Positions 36,241-46,498 are shown, numbered from the stretch's first letter. The stretch is 64,000 nucleotides of DNA from Sinorhizobium mexicanum (GCF_013488225.1 NZ_CP041238.1:3125501-3189500), one strand, 5' to 3'. Numbers and translations: made by a program. Notes: a model not told the origin generated them from the letters alone.

Positions 36241-36860
36241 TGCGACAGGGCTTCCAGCTCGGCCGCCGGCATGATCGGAAAGATCGCGCCGGACGATTTG
36301 ACGCAGAACATGTCGATGCCGTCGATCTCGACGGTTTCGCCCAGTTCGACAATGTCATACATGACGGGCCTCGATACGAGCGCCTCAAGCCGCCCACGCA
36401 CATGAAGGTAGGGTTTCAGTTCGCGATTTTCGCCTTGAATGACAAAGCGCAGGGGATGCTCCGGCCCTGCCTCCACCACGTCGCCGACATTGGTGCGAAA
36501 TGTCAGGACATTTTCGCCGTCCTTGACAGTAACGCGCATCTCCACGGCGATGAACGGAGCATCGGCGATGCGGATGCCGACCTTTTCCACTGGCGTGACA
36601 AGGTAGGTCTTGCCGTCCTCGTCCTTGCGCAGGACAGTGGAAAACAGCCGGACGAGCGGCTGGCGGCCGATCGGCGTGCCCATGTAGAACCACGTTCCAT
36701 CGCCACGGACTTCCATGTCGATGTCGCCGCAAAACGGCGGATTCCAACGGTCGACAGGCGGCAATCCGCGCGCTTCACCGCCCCTTTCGCCGGCAGCGCG
36801 GGCAATCAGCGCGGCAAGGCCGGCCGCGTCGCCCGTTTGCTGAATCTTGGCTTCTGCCAT
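36237..36860 (-). CDS. DUF1285 protein
   Basis: The 207-residue product matches DUF1285: GLPPVDRWNPPFCGDIDMEVRGDGTWFYMGTPIGRQPLVRLFSTVLRKDEDGKTYLVTPVEKVGI and the C-terminal HVRGRLEALVSRPVMYDIVELGE. ATG 36860 is used; the frame to 37001 has an implausible Cys/Arg-rich start. It heads the DUF1285-NUDIX-cca minus operon and diverges from the MoxR operon. Its biochemical role is unknown. Confidence 0.92.
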   Translation of the reverse strand: MAEAKIQQTGDAAGLAALIARAAGERGGEARGLPPVDRWNPPFCGDIDMEVRGDGTWFYMGTPIGRQPLVRLFSTVLRKDEDGKTYLVTPVEKVGIRIADAPFIAVEMRVTVKDGENVLTFRTNVGDVVEAGPEHPLRFVIQGENRELKPYLHVRGRLEALVSRPVMYDIVELGETVEIDGIDMFCVKSSGAIFPIMPAAELEALSQ

Positions 36861-37140
36861 CGTTCCGTCCCGTTTGGTCCCGATCTTGCTCCTGAAGCAT
36901 ATCTTGCTCCTGCAGCATAACGCGTTCAGATGAACGTGCCAGGGATGCTCCGGCCTGTGGTTTGGGCATTCCGTCCGCATCGACGAGCATGCGGGATGCA
37001 CGGCGAGCGTCCTGCAAGCTCACGACATAGTGCGTTGGCGGCGGCTTGTCAGCCGTCCGCCAGGGTCTAAATTGAAAAATAAGGACTGAATATTAGGCAA
37101 TGGCGATTCGGTTCAGCAGCGACGATCTGGGAGAATTGCG

Positions 37141-38154
37141 ATGAGTGTAATGAAAAGCGCGACCGGTGCGGCCGACGAAAAGGCAATCGTCGCTGCCGCG
37201 GAAGCCGCACTGGGTGAGATCGCGCTCATCCGCGCCGAGGTCGGCAAGGTGATCTTCGGCCAGGAAAGCGTGGTCGAACAGACGCTGCTCGCCGTGCTGT
37301 CCGGCGGCCACGCGCTGCTCGTCGGCGTACCGGGTCTTGCCAAGACCAAACTCGTCGCCACGCTCGGTACCGTTCTCGGGCTCGACAACAGCCGTATCCA
37401 GTTCACGCCCGACTTGATGCCTTCCGACATTCTGGGCTCCGAAGTGATGGACCAGGATGCCGCGGGCTATCGGTCGTTTCGTTTCGTCCCCGGTCCAATT
37501 TTTACCCAACTGCTGATGGCGGACGAGATCAACCGCGCCTCGCCGCGCACGCAGTCGGCGCTGTTGCAGGCCATGCAGGAGTATCACATCACCGTTGCCG
37601 GCGTCCGCAAGGACCTGCCGCAGCCGTTCCATGTGCTCGCGACCCAGAATCCGCTCGAGCAGGAGGGAACCTACCCCCTGCCGGAGGCGCAGCTCGACCG
37701 TTTCCTGATGCAAGTCGACGTCGGCTACCCCGAGCTTGCCGCGGAACGGCAAATCCTTCTGGAGACGACCGGCGTCGCTGAAGCCGAAGCGCGACCGGTG
37801 ATCGACGCCCAGCGCCTGCTGCAGATCCAGAGTCTGATCCGCCAGATGCCGGTCGGCGAGAAGGTAGTAGACGCCATCCTCTCGCTCGTGCGCTCTGCCC
37901 GCCCCGGAAACGGCAACTCGACCACCGACAAGACTGTCGCCTGGGGCCCAGGTCCGCGTGCAGGCCAGGCCCTGATGCTGTGCGCCCGTGCGCGCGCCCT
38001 CTATGACGGCCGCCTGGCGCCTTCCGCCGACGACATCCTGGCTCTTGCCGAACCCGTGCTGCAGCACCGCATGGCGCTCACCTTCGCCGCCCGTGCCGAA
38101 GGCATGACCGTCCGCGACGTCATCGCTGGCCTGGTGAACCGAGCCAAGGGTTAA
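37141..38154 (+). CDS. MoxR-family AAA+ ATPase
   Basis: The 337-residue protein shows Walker A GVPGLAKTKL, Walker B LLMADEINRASPRTQSALLQAMQE and the MoxR segment VLATQNPLEQEGTYPLPEAQLDRFLM. MoxR ATPases act as chaperones for protein assembly together with vWA or DUF58 partners. Start ATG 37141 follows GGGAGAA. It leads a four-gene operon with very short gaps or overlaps. Confidence 0.96.
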   Translation: MSVMKSATGAADEKAIVAAAEAALGEIALIRAEVGKVIFGQESVVEQTLLAVLSGGHALLVGVPGLAKTKLVATLGTVLGLDNSRIQFTPDLMPSDILGSEVMDQDAAGYRSFRFVPGPIFTQLLMADEINRASPRTQSALLQAMQEYHITVAGVRKDLPQPFHVLATQNPLEQEGTYPLPEAQLDRFLMQVDVGYPELAAERQILLETTGVAEAEARPVIDAQRLLQIQSLIRQMPVGEKVVDAILSLVRSARPGNGNSTTDKTVAWGPGPRAGQALMLCARARALYDGRLAPSADDILALAEPVLQHRMALTFAARAEGMTVRDVIAGLVNRAKG

Positions 38155-38157
38155 TGC

Positions 38158-39078
38158 ATGGCCTCCATCGGGCACATAGTCGCGCGTACCCCCTCCGGCG
38201 AAGTCCTGTCGCGCGCTCAACAGCGCGCAATGCTCGTTCCCGACTGCCTTGTCGAAGCGCGCAGGATCGCCAACACGGTGATCTCCGGCTGGCATGGCCG
38301 GCGCAAGCGCGGTATCGGCGAAAATTTCTGGCAATTCCGCCCCTACAGCGAGGGCGAAAGCCTGTCGCGGATCGACTGGCGTCGCTCCGCCCGCGACGAC
38401 CATACCTATGTCCGAGACCGCGAATGGGAGGCGGCCCATACGATCTGGCTTTGGGCCGACCTTTCCCCCTCGATGATGTACAAGTCGACGCTCGGCGCCG
38501 TCTCCAAGGAAAGCCGTGCACTCGTGCTGATGCTGGCGCTTGCCGAAATTCTCGCGCGTTCCGGCGAACGGATCGGCTGCCCCGGCGTCATGGAGCCGGT
38601 CTCGGCGCGCAACGCCGCCGAACGACTGGCAACCGCGATCATGCTGAGCTCGCTTGCGGAGGGCCTGCCCGATACCAGCATGATCCGCAACGCCAGCGAT
38701 CTGGTGCTGATCGGCGACTTCCTCGACCCCGCCGACAAGGTGATGGATCGTCTTGCCCCGCTCGCACGTCGCGGCTTCCGCGGGCATATGGTGGAGATCG
38801 CCGATCCTGCGGAGGAGGTCTTCCCCTATGCCGGACGGACCGAATTCACCGACCCGGAAACCGGCGAAAAGCTGACCGCCGGACGCGCCGAGGTTCTGCA
38901 GGAGGATTATCAGCGCGCCTATCTTGCCCGCCGCGACAGCCTGGGCTCGAGCCTCAGGCATCTCGGCTGGACCTTCATTCCGCATAGGACCGACCGCCCC
39001 GCGTCCGAGGCGCTGGTTGCCGTGCACATGTATCTGTCCGGAATGCCTGGACGGGCAACGCATGGAGGTCTGCTATGA
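38158..39078 (+). CDS. DUF58 domain protein
   Basis: The 306-residue product contains the DUF58 core FRPYSEGESLSRIDWRRSARDDHTYVRDREWEAAHTIWLWADLSPSM, where SPSM is the remnant of a vWA metal site. It begins three bases after moxR and overlaps the next start by ATGA. DUF58 proteins are the usual MoxR partners. Confidence 0.95.
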   Translation: MASIGHIVARTPSGEVLSRAQQRAMLVPDCLVEARRIANTVISGWHGRRKRGIGENFWQFRPYSEGESLSRIDWRRSARDDHTYVRDREWEAAHTIWLWADLSPSMMYKSTLGAVSKESRALVLMLALAEILARSGERIGCPGVMEPVSARNAAERLATAIMLSSLAEGLPDTSMIRNASDLVLIGDFLDPADKVMDRLAPLARRGFRGHMVEIADPAEEVFPYAGRTEFTDPETGEKLTAGRAEVLQEDYQRAYLARRDSLGSSLRHLGWTFIPHRTDRPASEALVAVHMYLSGMPGRATHGGLL

Positions 39079-41897
39079 TCGGCGGCCTTTCCTTCGTCTT
39101 CGCCAATCCCGCCATGCTGGCAGCACTTGTCGCGCTGCCGGTGATCTGGTGGCTTTTGCGGATGACACCACCGCGACCGGCGGCCGAGGTCTTTCCGCCG
39201 CTGCGCATCCTCGCCTCGGTTCTGAAGCGCGAAGAGACCCCGTCGAAGAGCCCCTGGTGGCTGACGCTTCTCAGGATGCTGATGGCGGCCGCCGTCATTT
39301 TCGCGATCGCCGATCCCGTCTTCAATCCGCGCAGCAACACGCTCGCTTCTTCCGGCCCGCTCGCGCTCTTGATCGACAACAGCTGGGCGACCGCGCCCGA
39401 TTGGGAGCGGCGGGTCGAGGCTGCCTCGGCGCTGATCGATGACGCCGAGGCGAGAGACCTTGCGGTCTCGATCGTCTTCACCGGCGATCGGCAGCACAAT
39501 GCCACGCCGGGATCGGCGGCATCGGCGCGCAACCGTCTGGCTGCCGCATCACCCGAACCGCTCCCGGCCGATCGCCGCTCCGCGATGGCTGCCATGCGGA
39601 CGGCTTTCAAGGACGCCGCGCCCGGCACGCTTGCCTTCGTCACGGACGGCATCGAAGCGGCGGACGGCAAGACGATGGAGGCGCTTGCCGGAATGGGCGC
39701 CGCGAACCTCCGGATGATCGAGGCCGATGGCAGTCAAGCGATAGCGCTCACCAACAGCAGCAACGAAAACGCTGGCATGTCGGTCACGGCGAGCCGGTTG
39801 AAAACCGATGATCGCCGTTCGGTGTCGATCATCGCGTATGACACGCGTGGCCGCGCCATCGCCGACGGCGCGATCGACTTCGCGCCCGGTGAAGCGGTTG
39901 CGAAGGGCACGATCGCCGCGCCTTTCGAACTGCGCAACGATTTCGCCCGCATCGGCATCGAAGGGGCCGCGACCGCCGGCGCTGTCCACCTGCTCGACGA
40001 TGGTTTCCGCCGCCGCCGTGTCGCTCTCCTGAGCGGCGAGGCTCGCGATCTTTCCCAGCCTCTGCTGTCGCCGCTCTATTACATCAACCGGGCGCTGGCT
40101 CCCTACGCCGATCTCATCGAACCGCGCGAGACCGACCTTGCCGTTGCAATTCCGGAACTTCTGCAACAACGGCCTTCGGTCCTTATCATGGCCGATATCG
40201 GCCGCTTGCCGGAAGAGATGTACCCGCTCATGAAGAAGTGGATCGACAATGGCGGCACGCTGATCCGCTTTGCCGGGCCGCGTCTTGCGGCGGCACCGGC
40301 CGACGACCCGCTCGTGCCCGTTACGTTGAGGCAGGGCGAGCGGGCGCTTGGCGGCGCACTTTCCTGGTCGGAGCCACAGCCGCTCGCCGATTATCCCGCC
40401 AACGGCCCCTTTGCCGGCATGCCTCGTCCCACCGACATTCTCGTCAAGCGGCAGGTCCTGGCCGAACCCACGGCTGACCTGCCCGAGCGGACCTGGGCAA
40501 ATCTTGCGGACGGAACACCCCTGGTGACGACGGCTGCCCAGGGGTCGGGACGCATCATCCTCTTCCACGTCAGCGCCGAGGCAACCTGGTCGAATCTGCC
40601 GATTTCCGGCCATTTCGTCGAAATGCTTCGTCGTAGTGTGCAGCTCTCGCGCAGCGGCGGCGTCGCGAGCGAAGGCAAGACACAGGCACAGACGCTGGCG
40701 CCCTACCGGCTGCTGAACGCCGACGGCGTCCTCGTCGCTGAAACCGGCAGTGCGCGGCCGCTCGACGTCGCTCCCGGCAAGGCGCCGCTTGCGACTCCGG
40801 AAAACCCGCCGGGGCTCTACGGTTCCGAAGACGGTTTCACGGCGTTGAACCTGCTCCCGCGCGACGCGGAACTCAAGCGGATCGACATGGTGGCGGCAGG
40901 CCCGCACAGCTCGGAGCGGCTGACCGGCGAGGAAAGCTGGTCGCTGAAGCCTGCTCTCTTGACGCTGGCGCTGCTCCTGCTCCTGGCAGACGCCGTCGTC
41001 GTTCTCTTCATGGGCGGAGCCTTTTCGCGGGTCCGCATGGTCAGGACCGCGGCCACAATGCTCTTCATCCTGTGCGGCACCCTTGTACTCATGCCGCTAC
41101 TCATGCCGCCGCAGGCACTTGCAGATGACGCGCGCCCGGATGACCAACGCATCCTCGAACACCTCGATACGACCCACCTCGCCTATGTCGTCACCGGAGA
41201 AGACGACGTCGATCGTCTCTCCGAACGCGGTCTCACGGGACTCACCGATTTCCTGACCTATCGCACGACGCTCGAGCCGGGTGCACCCGTCGGGCTTGAC
41301 ATATCCAAGGACGAACTCAGCTTCTATCCGATCATCTACTGGCCGATCTCCGCCAATGCGCCGATGCCGAGCCCGCAGGCTGTAAGCCGCATCGACGCCT
41401 ATATGCGCGCAGGCGGCACCGTGCTCTTCGACACGCGCGACCAGTTCTCCTCATTGGGTGCCTCGTCGAATGGAACAAGCCCGAACAGCGAACGACTGCA
41501 GGCGATTTTGGCCAATCTCGACATTCCGCCGCTGGAGCCCGTTCCGGCCGACCATGTGCTGACCAAGGCCTTCTATCTGTTGACGAATTTTCCGGGCCGC
41601 TACACCGGCAGTCCTCTCTGGATCGAGGCGCAACTCGACAACCACGAAGAGCCAAGCGACCGCCCGGCCCGGTCCGGAGATGGCGTCACGCCGATCATGA
41701 TCACCGGCAACGACTTTGCCGGTGCCTGGGCCGTGGATACCAATGGCGTTGCGCTCTTGCCGACGGTTCCGCCGGACGAGATGCAGCGCGAATACGCCTT
41801 CCGCTCTGGCGTCAACATCATGATGTATATGCTGACCGGCAACTACAAGGCCGACCAGGTGCACGTGCCTGCCCTGCTCGAGCGGCTCGGTCAGTGA
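39075..41897 (+). CDS. membrane protein with BatA N-terminus and DUF4159 C-domain
   Basis: The 940-residue protein has an N-terminal BatA-like part (FVFANPAMLAALVALPVIWWLLRMTPPRP, two membrane segments before residue 80), a degenerate vWA-like domain (LLIDNSWATAPDWERR), a glutamine-amidotransferase-like domain (IDNGGTLIRFAGP; no catalytic Cys seen), two membrane segments near 635 and 655, and DUF4159 (about 690-940, AYMRAGGTVLFDTRDQFSSLG). Domains on both membrane faces suit a scaffold served by MoxR. Confidence 0.92.
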   Translation: MIGGLSFVFANPAMLAALVALPVIWWLLRMTPPRPAAEVFPPLRILASVLKREETPSKSPWWLTLLRMLMAAAVIFAIADPVFNPRSNTLASSGPLALLIDNSWATAPDWERRVEAASALIDDAEARDLAVSIVFTGDRQHNATPGSAASARNRLAAASPEPLPADRRSAMAAMRTAFKDAAPGTLAFVTDGIEAADGKTMEALAGMGAANLRMIEADGSQAIALTNSSNENAGMSVTASRLKTDDRRSVSIIAYDTRGRAIADGAIDFAPGEAVAKGTIAAPFELRNDFARIGIEGAATAGAVHLLDDGFRRRRVALLSGEARDLSQPLLSPLYYINRALAPYADLIEPRETDLAVAIPELLQQRPSVLIMADIGRLPEEMYPLMKKWIDNGGTLIRFAGPRLAAAPADDPLVPVTLRQGERALGGALSWSEPQPLADYPANGPFAGMPRPTDILVKRQVLAEPTADLPERTWANLADGTPLVTTAAQGSGRIILFHVSAEATWSNLPISGHFVEMLRRSVQLSRSGGVASEGKTQAQTLAPYRLLNADGVLVAETGSARPLDVAPGKAPLATPENPPGLYGSEDGFTALNLLPRDAELKRIDMVAAGPHSSERLTGEESWSLKPALLTLALLLLLADAVVVLFMGGAFSRVRMVRTAATMLFILCGTLVLMPLLMPPQALADDARPDDQRILEHLDTTHLAYVVTGEDDVDRLSERGLTGLTDFLTYRTTLEPGAPVGLDISKDELSFYPIIYWPISANAPMPSPQAVSRIDAYMRAGGTVLFDTRDQFSSLGASSNGTSPNSERLQAILANLDIPPLEPVPADHVLTKAFYLLTNFPGRYTGSPLWIEAQLDNHEEPSDRPARSGDGVTPIMITGNDFAGAWAVDTNGVALLPTVPPDEMQREYAFRSGVNIMMYMLTGNYKADQVHVPALLERLGQ

Positions 41898-41907
41898 GGA
41901 CCGTTCG

Positions 41908-43977
41908 ATGACCGTCGACTTTGCACCATTTCTTCCCTGGCCTTATCTCGCGGCGCTGACCCTTGCGGCGGTCGCGCTCGCAGCGCTCGGCCTTTGGCGT
42001 GGCGTTCGCGGCGCCTGGTTGAGAACGGCGGCGCTGGCCGCGTTCTGCCTGGCAATCAGCAATCCGTCGATTTTCCAGGAGGAGCGCGAGCCGCTTTCGA
42101 CCATCGTTGCCGTCGTCGTCGACCGCAGCCAGAGTCAGAACAATGGCAATCGCCGCGAGCAGACCGACAGGGCGCTCGCCGGCCTCAAGGATCGCCTCTC
42201 CCGCTTTCCGCAGATAGAGACCCGCATCGTCGAGGCCGCGGACAGCGCCGAAACCGAGGCGCCTTCGACGAAGCTCTTCGGCGCATTGTCGACAGCGCTT
42301 GCCGACGTGCCACCGGCGCGGGTCGGCGGCGCGATCTTCATCACCGACGGACAAATTCACGACGTTCCCGCCGTCAATCAGAAGCTCGGCTTCGACGCGC
42401 CGATCCATGGCCTGATCACCGGCAAGCCGGATGAATTCGATCGGCGTATCGAAATCGTCAGCGCACCGCGCTTCGGCATCGTCGGCGAACAGCAGAAGAT
42501 GACCTTCCGCGTCGTCGACGACGGCGCCGCTCCCGGCGGTGGCGCCGAAGTGACGATCCGCCTTAACGGCAATGAGATCGCGACCGAGCATGCCGAGCCG
42601 GGCACCGACGTGCCCTTCAGCTTCACCGTGCCGCGCGGTGGCAACAACATCCTCGAATTCGCGGTGAACCCCGTCGCCGGCGAAGTGACGGAGGTCAACA
42701 ACCGCGCCGTCCACGTCCTCGACGGCATTCGCGAGAACCTGCGCGTGCTTCTCGTTTCCGGCGAGCCGCATGCGGGCGAGCGCGCCTGGCGCAACCTTCT
42801 GAAATCCGACGCAGCGGTCGATCTCGTCCATTTCACCATTCTGCGTCCCCCGGAGAAACAGGATGGCACCCCGATCAACGAACTTTCGCTGATCGCCTTT
42901 CCGACACGCGAACTCTTCGTCGACAAGATCAGCGAGTTCGATCTGATCATCTTCGACCGTTACCAGCATCGCGGCGTGCTGCCGATCCTCTACTACGACA
43001 ACATCGCGCAATATGTGCAGAACGGCGGTGCCTTGCTGATCGCCGCGGGCCCCGAACACGCCGGGGACGACTCGATCGCCGCCACGCCGCTTTCGGCGGT
43101 TCTGCCCGCGACCCCCACCGGCGTCATGAATGAAAAGGCCTTCTTCCCCCGCCTCTCGGAGGAGGGAAAGAAGCATCCCGTCACACGCGGCCTTGAGGGC
43201 TCGTCGAGCGAGCCGCCGGGCTGGGGCCGGTGGTTCCGCACCGTCGACGTGGACCGTCCGCTCGGGCAGACGGTGATGGAAGCGGCCGACGGAAAGCCGT
43301 TGCTCGTTCTCAACCGCGTCGGCAAGGGGCGTGTCGCGATGCTTTTGTCCGATCAGGGCTGGCTGTGGGCACGCGGTTATGAGGGGGGCGGACCGCATGT
43401 TTCGCTCTACCGGCGCACGGCCCACTGGCTGATGCAGGAACCGGCGCTCGAAGAGGAGGCCCTGACGGCGCGCGCCTCCGGGCGTACGTTGGAAATTACC
43501 AGGCAGACGATCGAAGGCGACCCCGGGCAGGCGACGCTTACGTATCCGTCGGGCAAGACCGACGAGATCACTCTGACCGAGCGCGAACCAGGCCTCTACA
43601 AGGCGGAAGTCAAAACGACGGAGACCGGCCTCTTCGAAGTGGCCAATGACGAGCTGACGACGCTCGTCCATGTCGGCAATGTCGATGCGCCGGAATTCAA
43701 GGCGGCAATCTCCACGGAAGAAAAGCTCCGTCCCTGGGCGGAAAAAACCAAGGGTCTCGTACGCCGGCTGGCGGATGCCGACGGCCCGGTCGATCTCCCC
43801 TCGATCCTACCGGTGCGTGGCGCGGTGCGGGTGGCCGACGACGAACGCCTCTCGCTGCGCATGACCGACGAGACGGTGCTGAAGGGCATCAACTCCCTGT
43901 CCCTGTTCGGCGGTCTCTTCGGGCTCGCCGCCCTGCTCTTCCTGATCTCGTCCATGTGGTATCGCGAGGGCCGGTGA
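41908..43977 (+). CDS. membrane-anchored GATase1-like/vWA-like protein
   Basis: The 689-residue product has two N-terminal membrane segments (about 10-30, 36-52), a vWA-like domain (VVVDRSQSQNNGNRREQTDRALAGL), beta-rich repeats, a class I glutamine-amidotransferase-like domain (YVQNGGALLIAAGPEHAG) and a final membrane helix (about 663-683). The gap to the gene before is ten bases. Like its neighbour it resembles Bat/aerotolerance proteins. Enzyme activity is doubtful because no Cys nucleophile is seen. Confidence 0.9.
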   Translation: MTVDFAPFLPWPYLAALTLAAVALAALGLWRGVRGAWLRTAALAAFCLAISNPSIFQEEREPLSTIVAVVVDRSQSQNNGNRREQTDRALAGLKDRLSRFPQIETRIVEAADSAETEAPSTKLFGALSTALADVPPARVGGAIFITDGQIHDVPAVNQKLGFDAPIHGLITGKPDEFDRRIEIVSAPRFGIVGEQQKMTFRVVDDGAAPGGGAEVTIRLNGNEIATEHAEPGTDVPFSFTVPRGGNNILEFAVNPVAGEVTEVNNRAVHVLDGIRENLRVLLVSGEPHAGERAWRNLLKSDAAVDLVHFTILRPPEKQDGTPINELSLIAFPTRELFVDKISEFDLIIFDRYQHRGVLPILYYDNIAQYVQNGGALLIAAGPEHAGDDSIAATPLSAVLPATPTGVMNEKAFFPRLSEEGKKHPVTRGLEGSSSEPPGWGRWFRTVDVDRPLGQTVMEAADGKPLLVLNRVGKGRVAMLLSDQGWLWARGYEGGGPHVSLYRRTAHWLMQEPALEEEALTARASGRTLEITRQTIEGDPGQATLTYPSGKTDEITLTEREPGLYKAEVKTTETGLFEVANDELTTLVHVGNVDAPEFKAAISTEEKLRPWAEKTKGLVRRLADADGPVDLPSILPVRGAVRVADDERLSLRMTDETVLKGINSLSLFGGLFGLAALLFLISSMWYREGR

Positions 43978-43983
43978 CTGGCG

Positions 43984-44007
43984 GCGTGCGTCTTTTCAGA
44001 CGCACGC
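43984..44007 (+). terminator. hairpin closing the MoxR operon
   Basis: GCGTGCGTCT at 43984-43993 pairs with AGACGCACGC at 43998-44007 around TTTC. A short T-run follows only 10 bases later, so it is a probable but not textbook terminator. Confidence 0.5.
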
Positions 44008-44064
44008 GAGATCCCTGTTTTTCACGCCAAGGCTGAGTGGGCACCATCATAGAAGCGCTTCAAA

Positions 44065-44625
44065 TCAGGCGGCGGCACCCTCGGCCTGGGCTTCGACGGC
44101 GTGTTCGGCCACCGAGGCAACGCTGTCGTCCCGCCAGCAGATCACGCCGCTGAGCCGCGCGTGGACATCCGCAGCCATCGGCACCACCAGAACCCTCGCC
44201 GGGTCGACAGGCCCTGGAAATTCAAGTGCTCCGTAATGCACCTTCTCGAAACCGAGCGGCTGGTAATAGGGCGGATCGCCGACGAGGATCACTGCCTCGG
44301 AGCCCTTCCGCCGCGCAGCTTCGACGGCAATCCGCACGAGCTCGCGGCCGATGCCCCGGTTCTTGTGCGAAGGTCGCACCGCCAGCGGACCGAGCAGATG
44401 CCCCCTCACCGACCCGGCTATGATCGGCGTCATCCGCACGGAGGCGATCGTCTCGCCATCGTCGGCGCAGATGAAGGATAGCGAACGGTCATGCGGACCC
44501 TGCTCGCGAATGCGAGCGGCGGCGCGCACGAAACGCCCGGGGCCAAAGGCTTCTTCGTTGATGATTTCGATGGCTGCGTCGTGTGAAGCGTCTTCAGTCA
44601 GATAGACGATGTCGTGCTTTTTCAT
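44065..44625 (-). CDS. GNAT-family N-acetyltransferase
   Basis: The 186-residue product has the acetyl-CoA site LLGPLAVRPSHKNRGIGRELVRIAVEAARRKGSEAVILVGD (Q/R-x-x-G-x-G/A) and PYYQPLGFEKV. It resembles the YhbS group. The acceptor is unknown. It converges with the MoxR operon. Confidence 0.92.
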   Translation of the reverse strand: MKKHDIVYLTEDASHDAAIEIINEEAFGPGRFVRAAARIREQGPHDRSLSFICADDGETIASVRMTPIIAGSVRGHLLGPLAVRPSHKNRGIGRELVRIAVEAARRKGSEAVILVGDPPYYQPLGFEKVHYGALEFPGPVDPARVLVVPMAADVHARLSGVICWRDDSVASVAEHAVEAQAEGAAA

Positions 44626-44883
44626 GGATATCGAGAACCAGGCATGCGAGCGGACAATAGAGATGGCGCGCCCCGAAAGGGCGTTGGCAGCATCAGCGTC
44701 GTCGCAGGCTTCCCGACAGGATCATGGTTACGATCGTTCCGAACATGAAATTTGCCTGATCGCGATAGCAGAAAATTGCCGCCCGTCAAAGCCCAAAACG
44801 CAGTGTTCAGAATTTGATACCTATCACCGCCCCGCTGCTGCGTTATTTATCAAGGGTAAGAGAAAACGCGAAGGAGCTCATGC

Positions 44884-45915
44884 ATGGGCAGGCTGGTCAA
44901 CGGAGTCTGGCAGGACGTCTGGTACGACACCAAGGCGACGAAGGGCCATTTCAAGCGCAGCGGGTCGCAGTTTCGCAACTGGATCACCGCCGACGAATCG
45001 CCTGGGCCCTCCGGCCAGGGCGGGTTCGCGGCCGAGCCGGACCGCTACCATCTCTATGTCTCGCTTGCCTGTCCCTGGGCGCATCGCACGCTGATCTTCC
45101 GCAAGCTCAAGAAGCTTGAGGACATCATTCCGGTCTCGATCGTTGATCCCCTGATGCTGTCCAGCGGTTGGGAGTTCAAGGGCGTAAACGGCGGCACCGT
45201 GGACCATCTCTTCGGTTCCGACGCGCTTTGGCAGATTTATGCGCGCGCCGACCCCAACTATTCCGGCCGCGTGACGGTGCCCGTGCTTTGGGACAAGAAG
45301 AAGAACACCATCGTCTCGAATGAATCGGCCGAAATCATCCGCATGTTCAATTCGGCCTTCGATCATCTTACCGGCTCGACCGAAGATTTCTGCCCCACGG
45401 ACCTGCGTGGCGAAATCGACGGGCTCAACGCCCGCGTCTATGACGCGGTAAACAACGGCGTCTACAAGGCCGGCTTCGCTACCAGCCAGCAAGCCTATGA
45501 CGAGAGCGTCACGGCTCTGTTCGCCATGTTGGACGAGTTGGAAGGCCGCCTCGCCTCGCGGCGTTATCTTATGGGAGATCGGATCACCGAGGCCGACTGG
45601 CGCCTGTTCACGACACTGGTGCGGTTCGACCCGGTCTATGTCGGCCACTTCAAATGCAATATTCGGCGCATTGCCGACTATCCGAACCTCTACGCGTACC
45701 TGCGCGACCTCTACCAGGTCCCGGGTGTCGCCGACACCGTGAACATGCGCCATATCAAGGAGCACTACTATCGCAGCCACACCATGATCAACCCGACGGG
45801 TGTCGTGCCAGTGGGCCCGGTGGTTGACCTTACGACGCCGCACGGTCGCGATCGCCTCGACCACACAGCACGTTCAAACGAGACTACGAGGCGCGTTGCG
45901 ATCGGCACCCATTGA
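44884..45915 (+). CDS. glutathionyl-hydroquinone reductase (xi-class GST)
   Basis: The 343-residue enzyme has the active-site Cys63 in SLACPWAHRTLIFRKLK and the xi-class C-terminal part (ADWRLFTTLVRFDPVYVGHFKCNIRRIADYPNL, with TMINPTGVVPVGP). It reduces glutathionyl-hydroquinones in the cytoplasm with glutathione. Start 44884 follows GAAGGAG. Confidence 0.94.
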   Translation: MGRLVNGVWQDVWYDTKATKGHFKRSGSQFRNWITADESPGPSGQGGFAAEPDRYHLYVSLACPWAHRTLIFRKLKKLEDIIPVSIVDPLMLSSGWEFKGVNGGTVDHLFGSDALWQIYARADPNYSGRVTVPVLWDKKKNTIVSNESAEIIRMFNSAFDHLTGSTEDFCPTDLRGEIDGLNARVYDAVNNGVYKAGFATSQQAYDESVTALFAMLDELEGRLASRRYLMGDRITEADWRLFTTLVRFDPVYVGHFKCNIRRIADYPNLYAYLRDLYQVPGVADTVNMRHIKEHYYRSHTMINPTGVVPVGPVVDLTTPHGRDRLDHTARSNETTRRVAIGTH

Positions 45916-45918
45916 TGC

Positions 45919-46440
45919 TCACCAGAACGTGTCCGGCGCCTCCGTTCCCGCAAGCTCCGCAATCCGCCGGCGTGTCGCGCCGGTCGTGTCCTCGGGCAGT
46001 TCGTCGAGCGCAAAGAATCCGGCCGCAGCTATCTCCAGGTCGGGGACCTTCGGCTGTTGCTGGCGGACGTTGTCGCAACGAAAGAAGATGACGTGATCGC
46101 GCTTGCTGGTGCCCCGGTTATAGTAGACCTGCACCAGCGACGGCGGTGACGTGAGTTCCAAATTGCCTTCTTCCCTAAGTTCGCGGGCGAGCCCCTGCAC
46201 CGCCGTCTCATGGCGGTCGAGCCCGCCGCCCGGCAGATGCCAGCCCGGAAGATAGGAATGCCTGACGAGGAAGATCCGCCCTTCTTCGTCGAAGCAGGCG
46301 GCGCGCACGCCAAGCGTCATGCCGCGCGAGATCGCAAAATAGGCATGTGCGAACCGCGTCAGCAGGCGAATTCGCCAGTTACGCATTTCCGCCGGTCGCT
46401 GCTGCTTCAACCACGTCTCCTCGTAGCGGCGGCTTTTCAC
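45919..46440 (-). CDS. NUDIX hydrolase
   Basis: The protein has a Nudix box GGGLDRHETAVQGLARELREEGNLEL and the lead LVRHSYLPGWHLPGGG. GTG 46440 gives 173 residues, ATG 46386 gives 155 and starts MRNWRIRLL; neither has a clear ribosome site, and the N-terminal RLLTRFAHAYFAISRGMTLGV favours the shorter form or just above it. Substrate unknown. It converges tail to tail with the reductase. Confidence 0.88.
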   Translation of the reverse strand: MKSRRYEETWLKQQRPAEMRNWRIRLLTRFAHAYFAISRGMTLGVRAACFDEEGRIFLVRHSYLPGWHLPGGGLDRHETAVQGLARELREEGNLELTSPPSLVQVYYNRGTSKRDHVIFFRCDNVRQQQPKVPDLEIAAAGFFALDELPEDTTGATRRRIAELAGTEAPDTFW

Positions 46441-46498
46441 CCGAAATCGTTACAATCTAGTGATTCCACTCTGATGGAATATGCGCTAGACGGGGGCG

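Noticed and set aside
41818..43671. 617-codon minus-strand frame opposite the GATase-like gene
   Set aside because: Shadow of the opposite strand; no domain recognised, no ribosome site.
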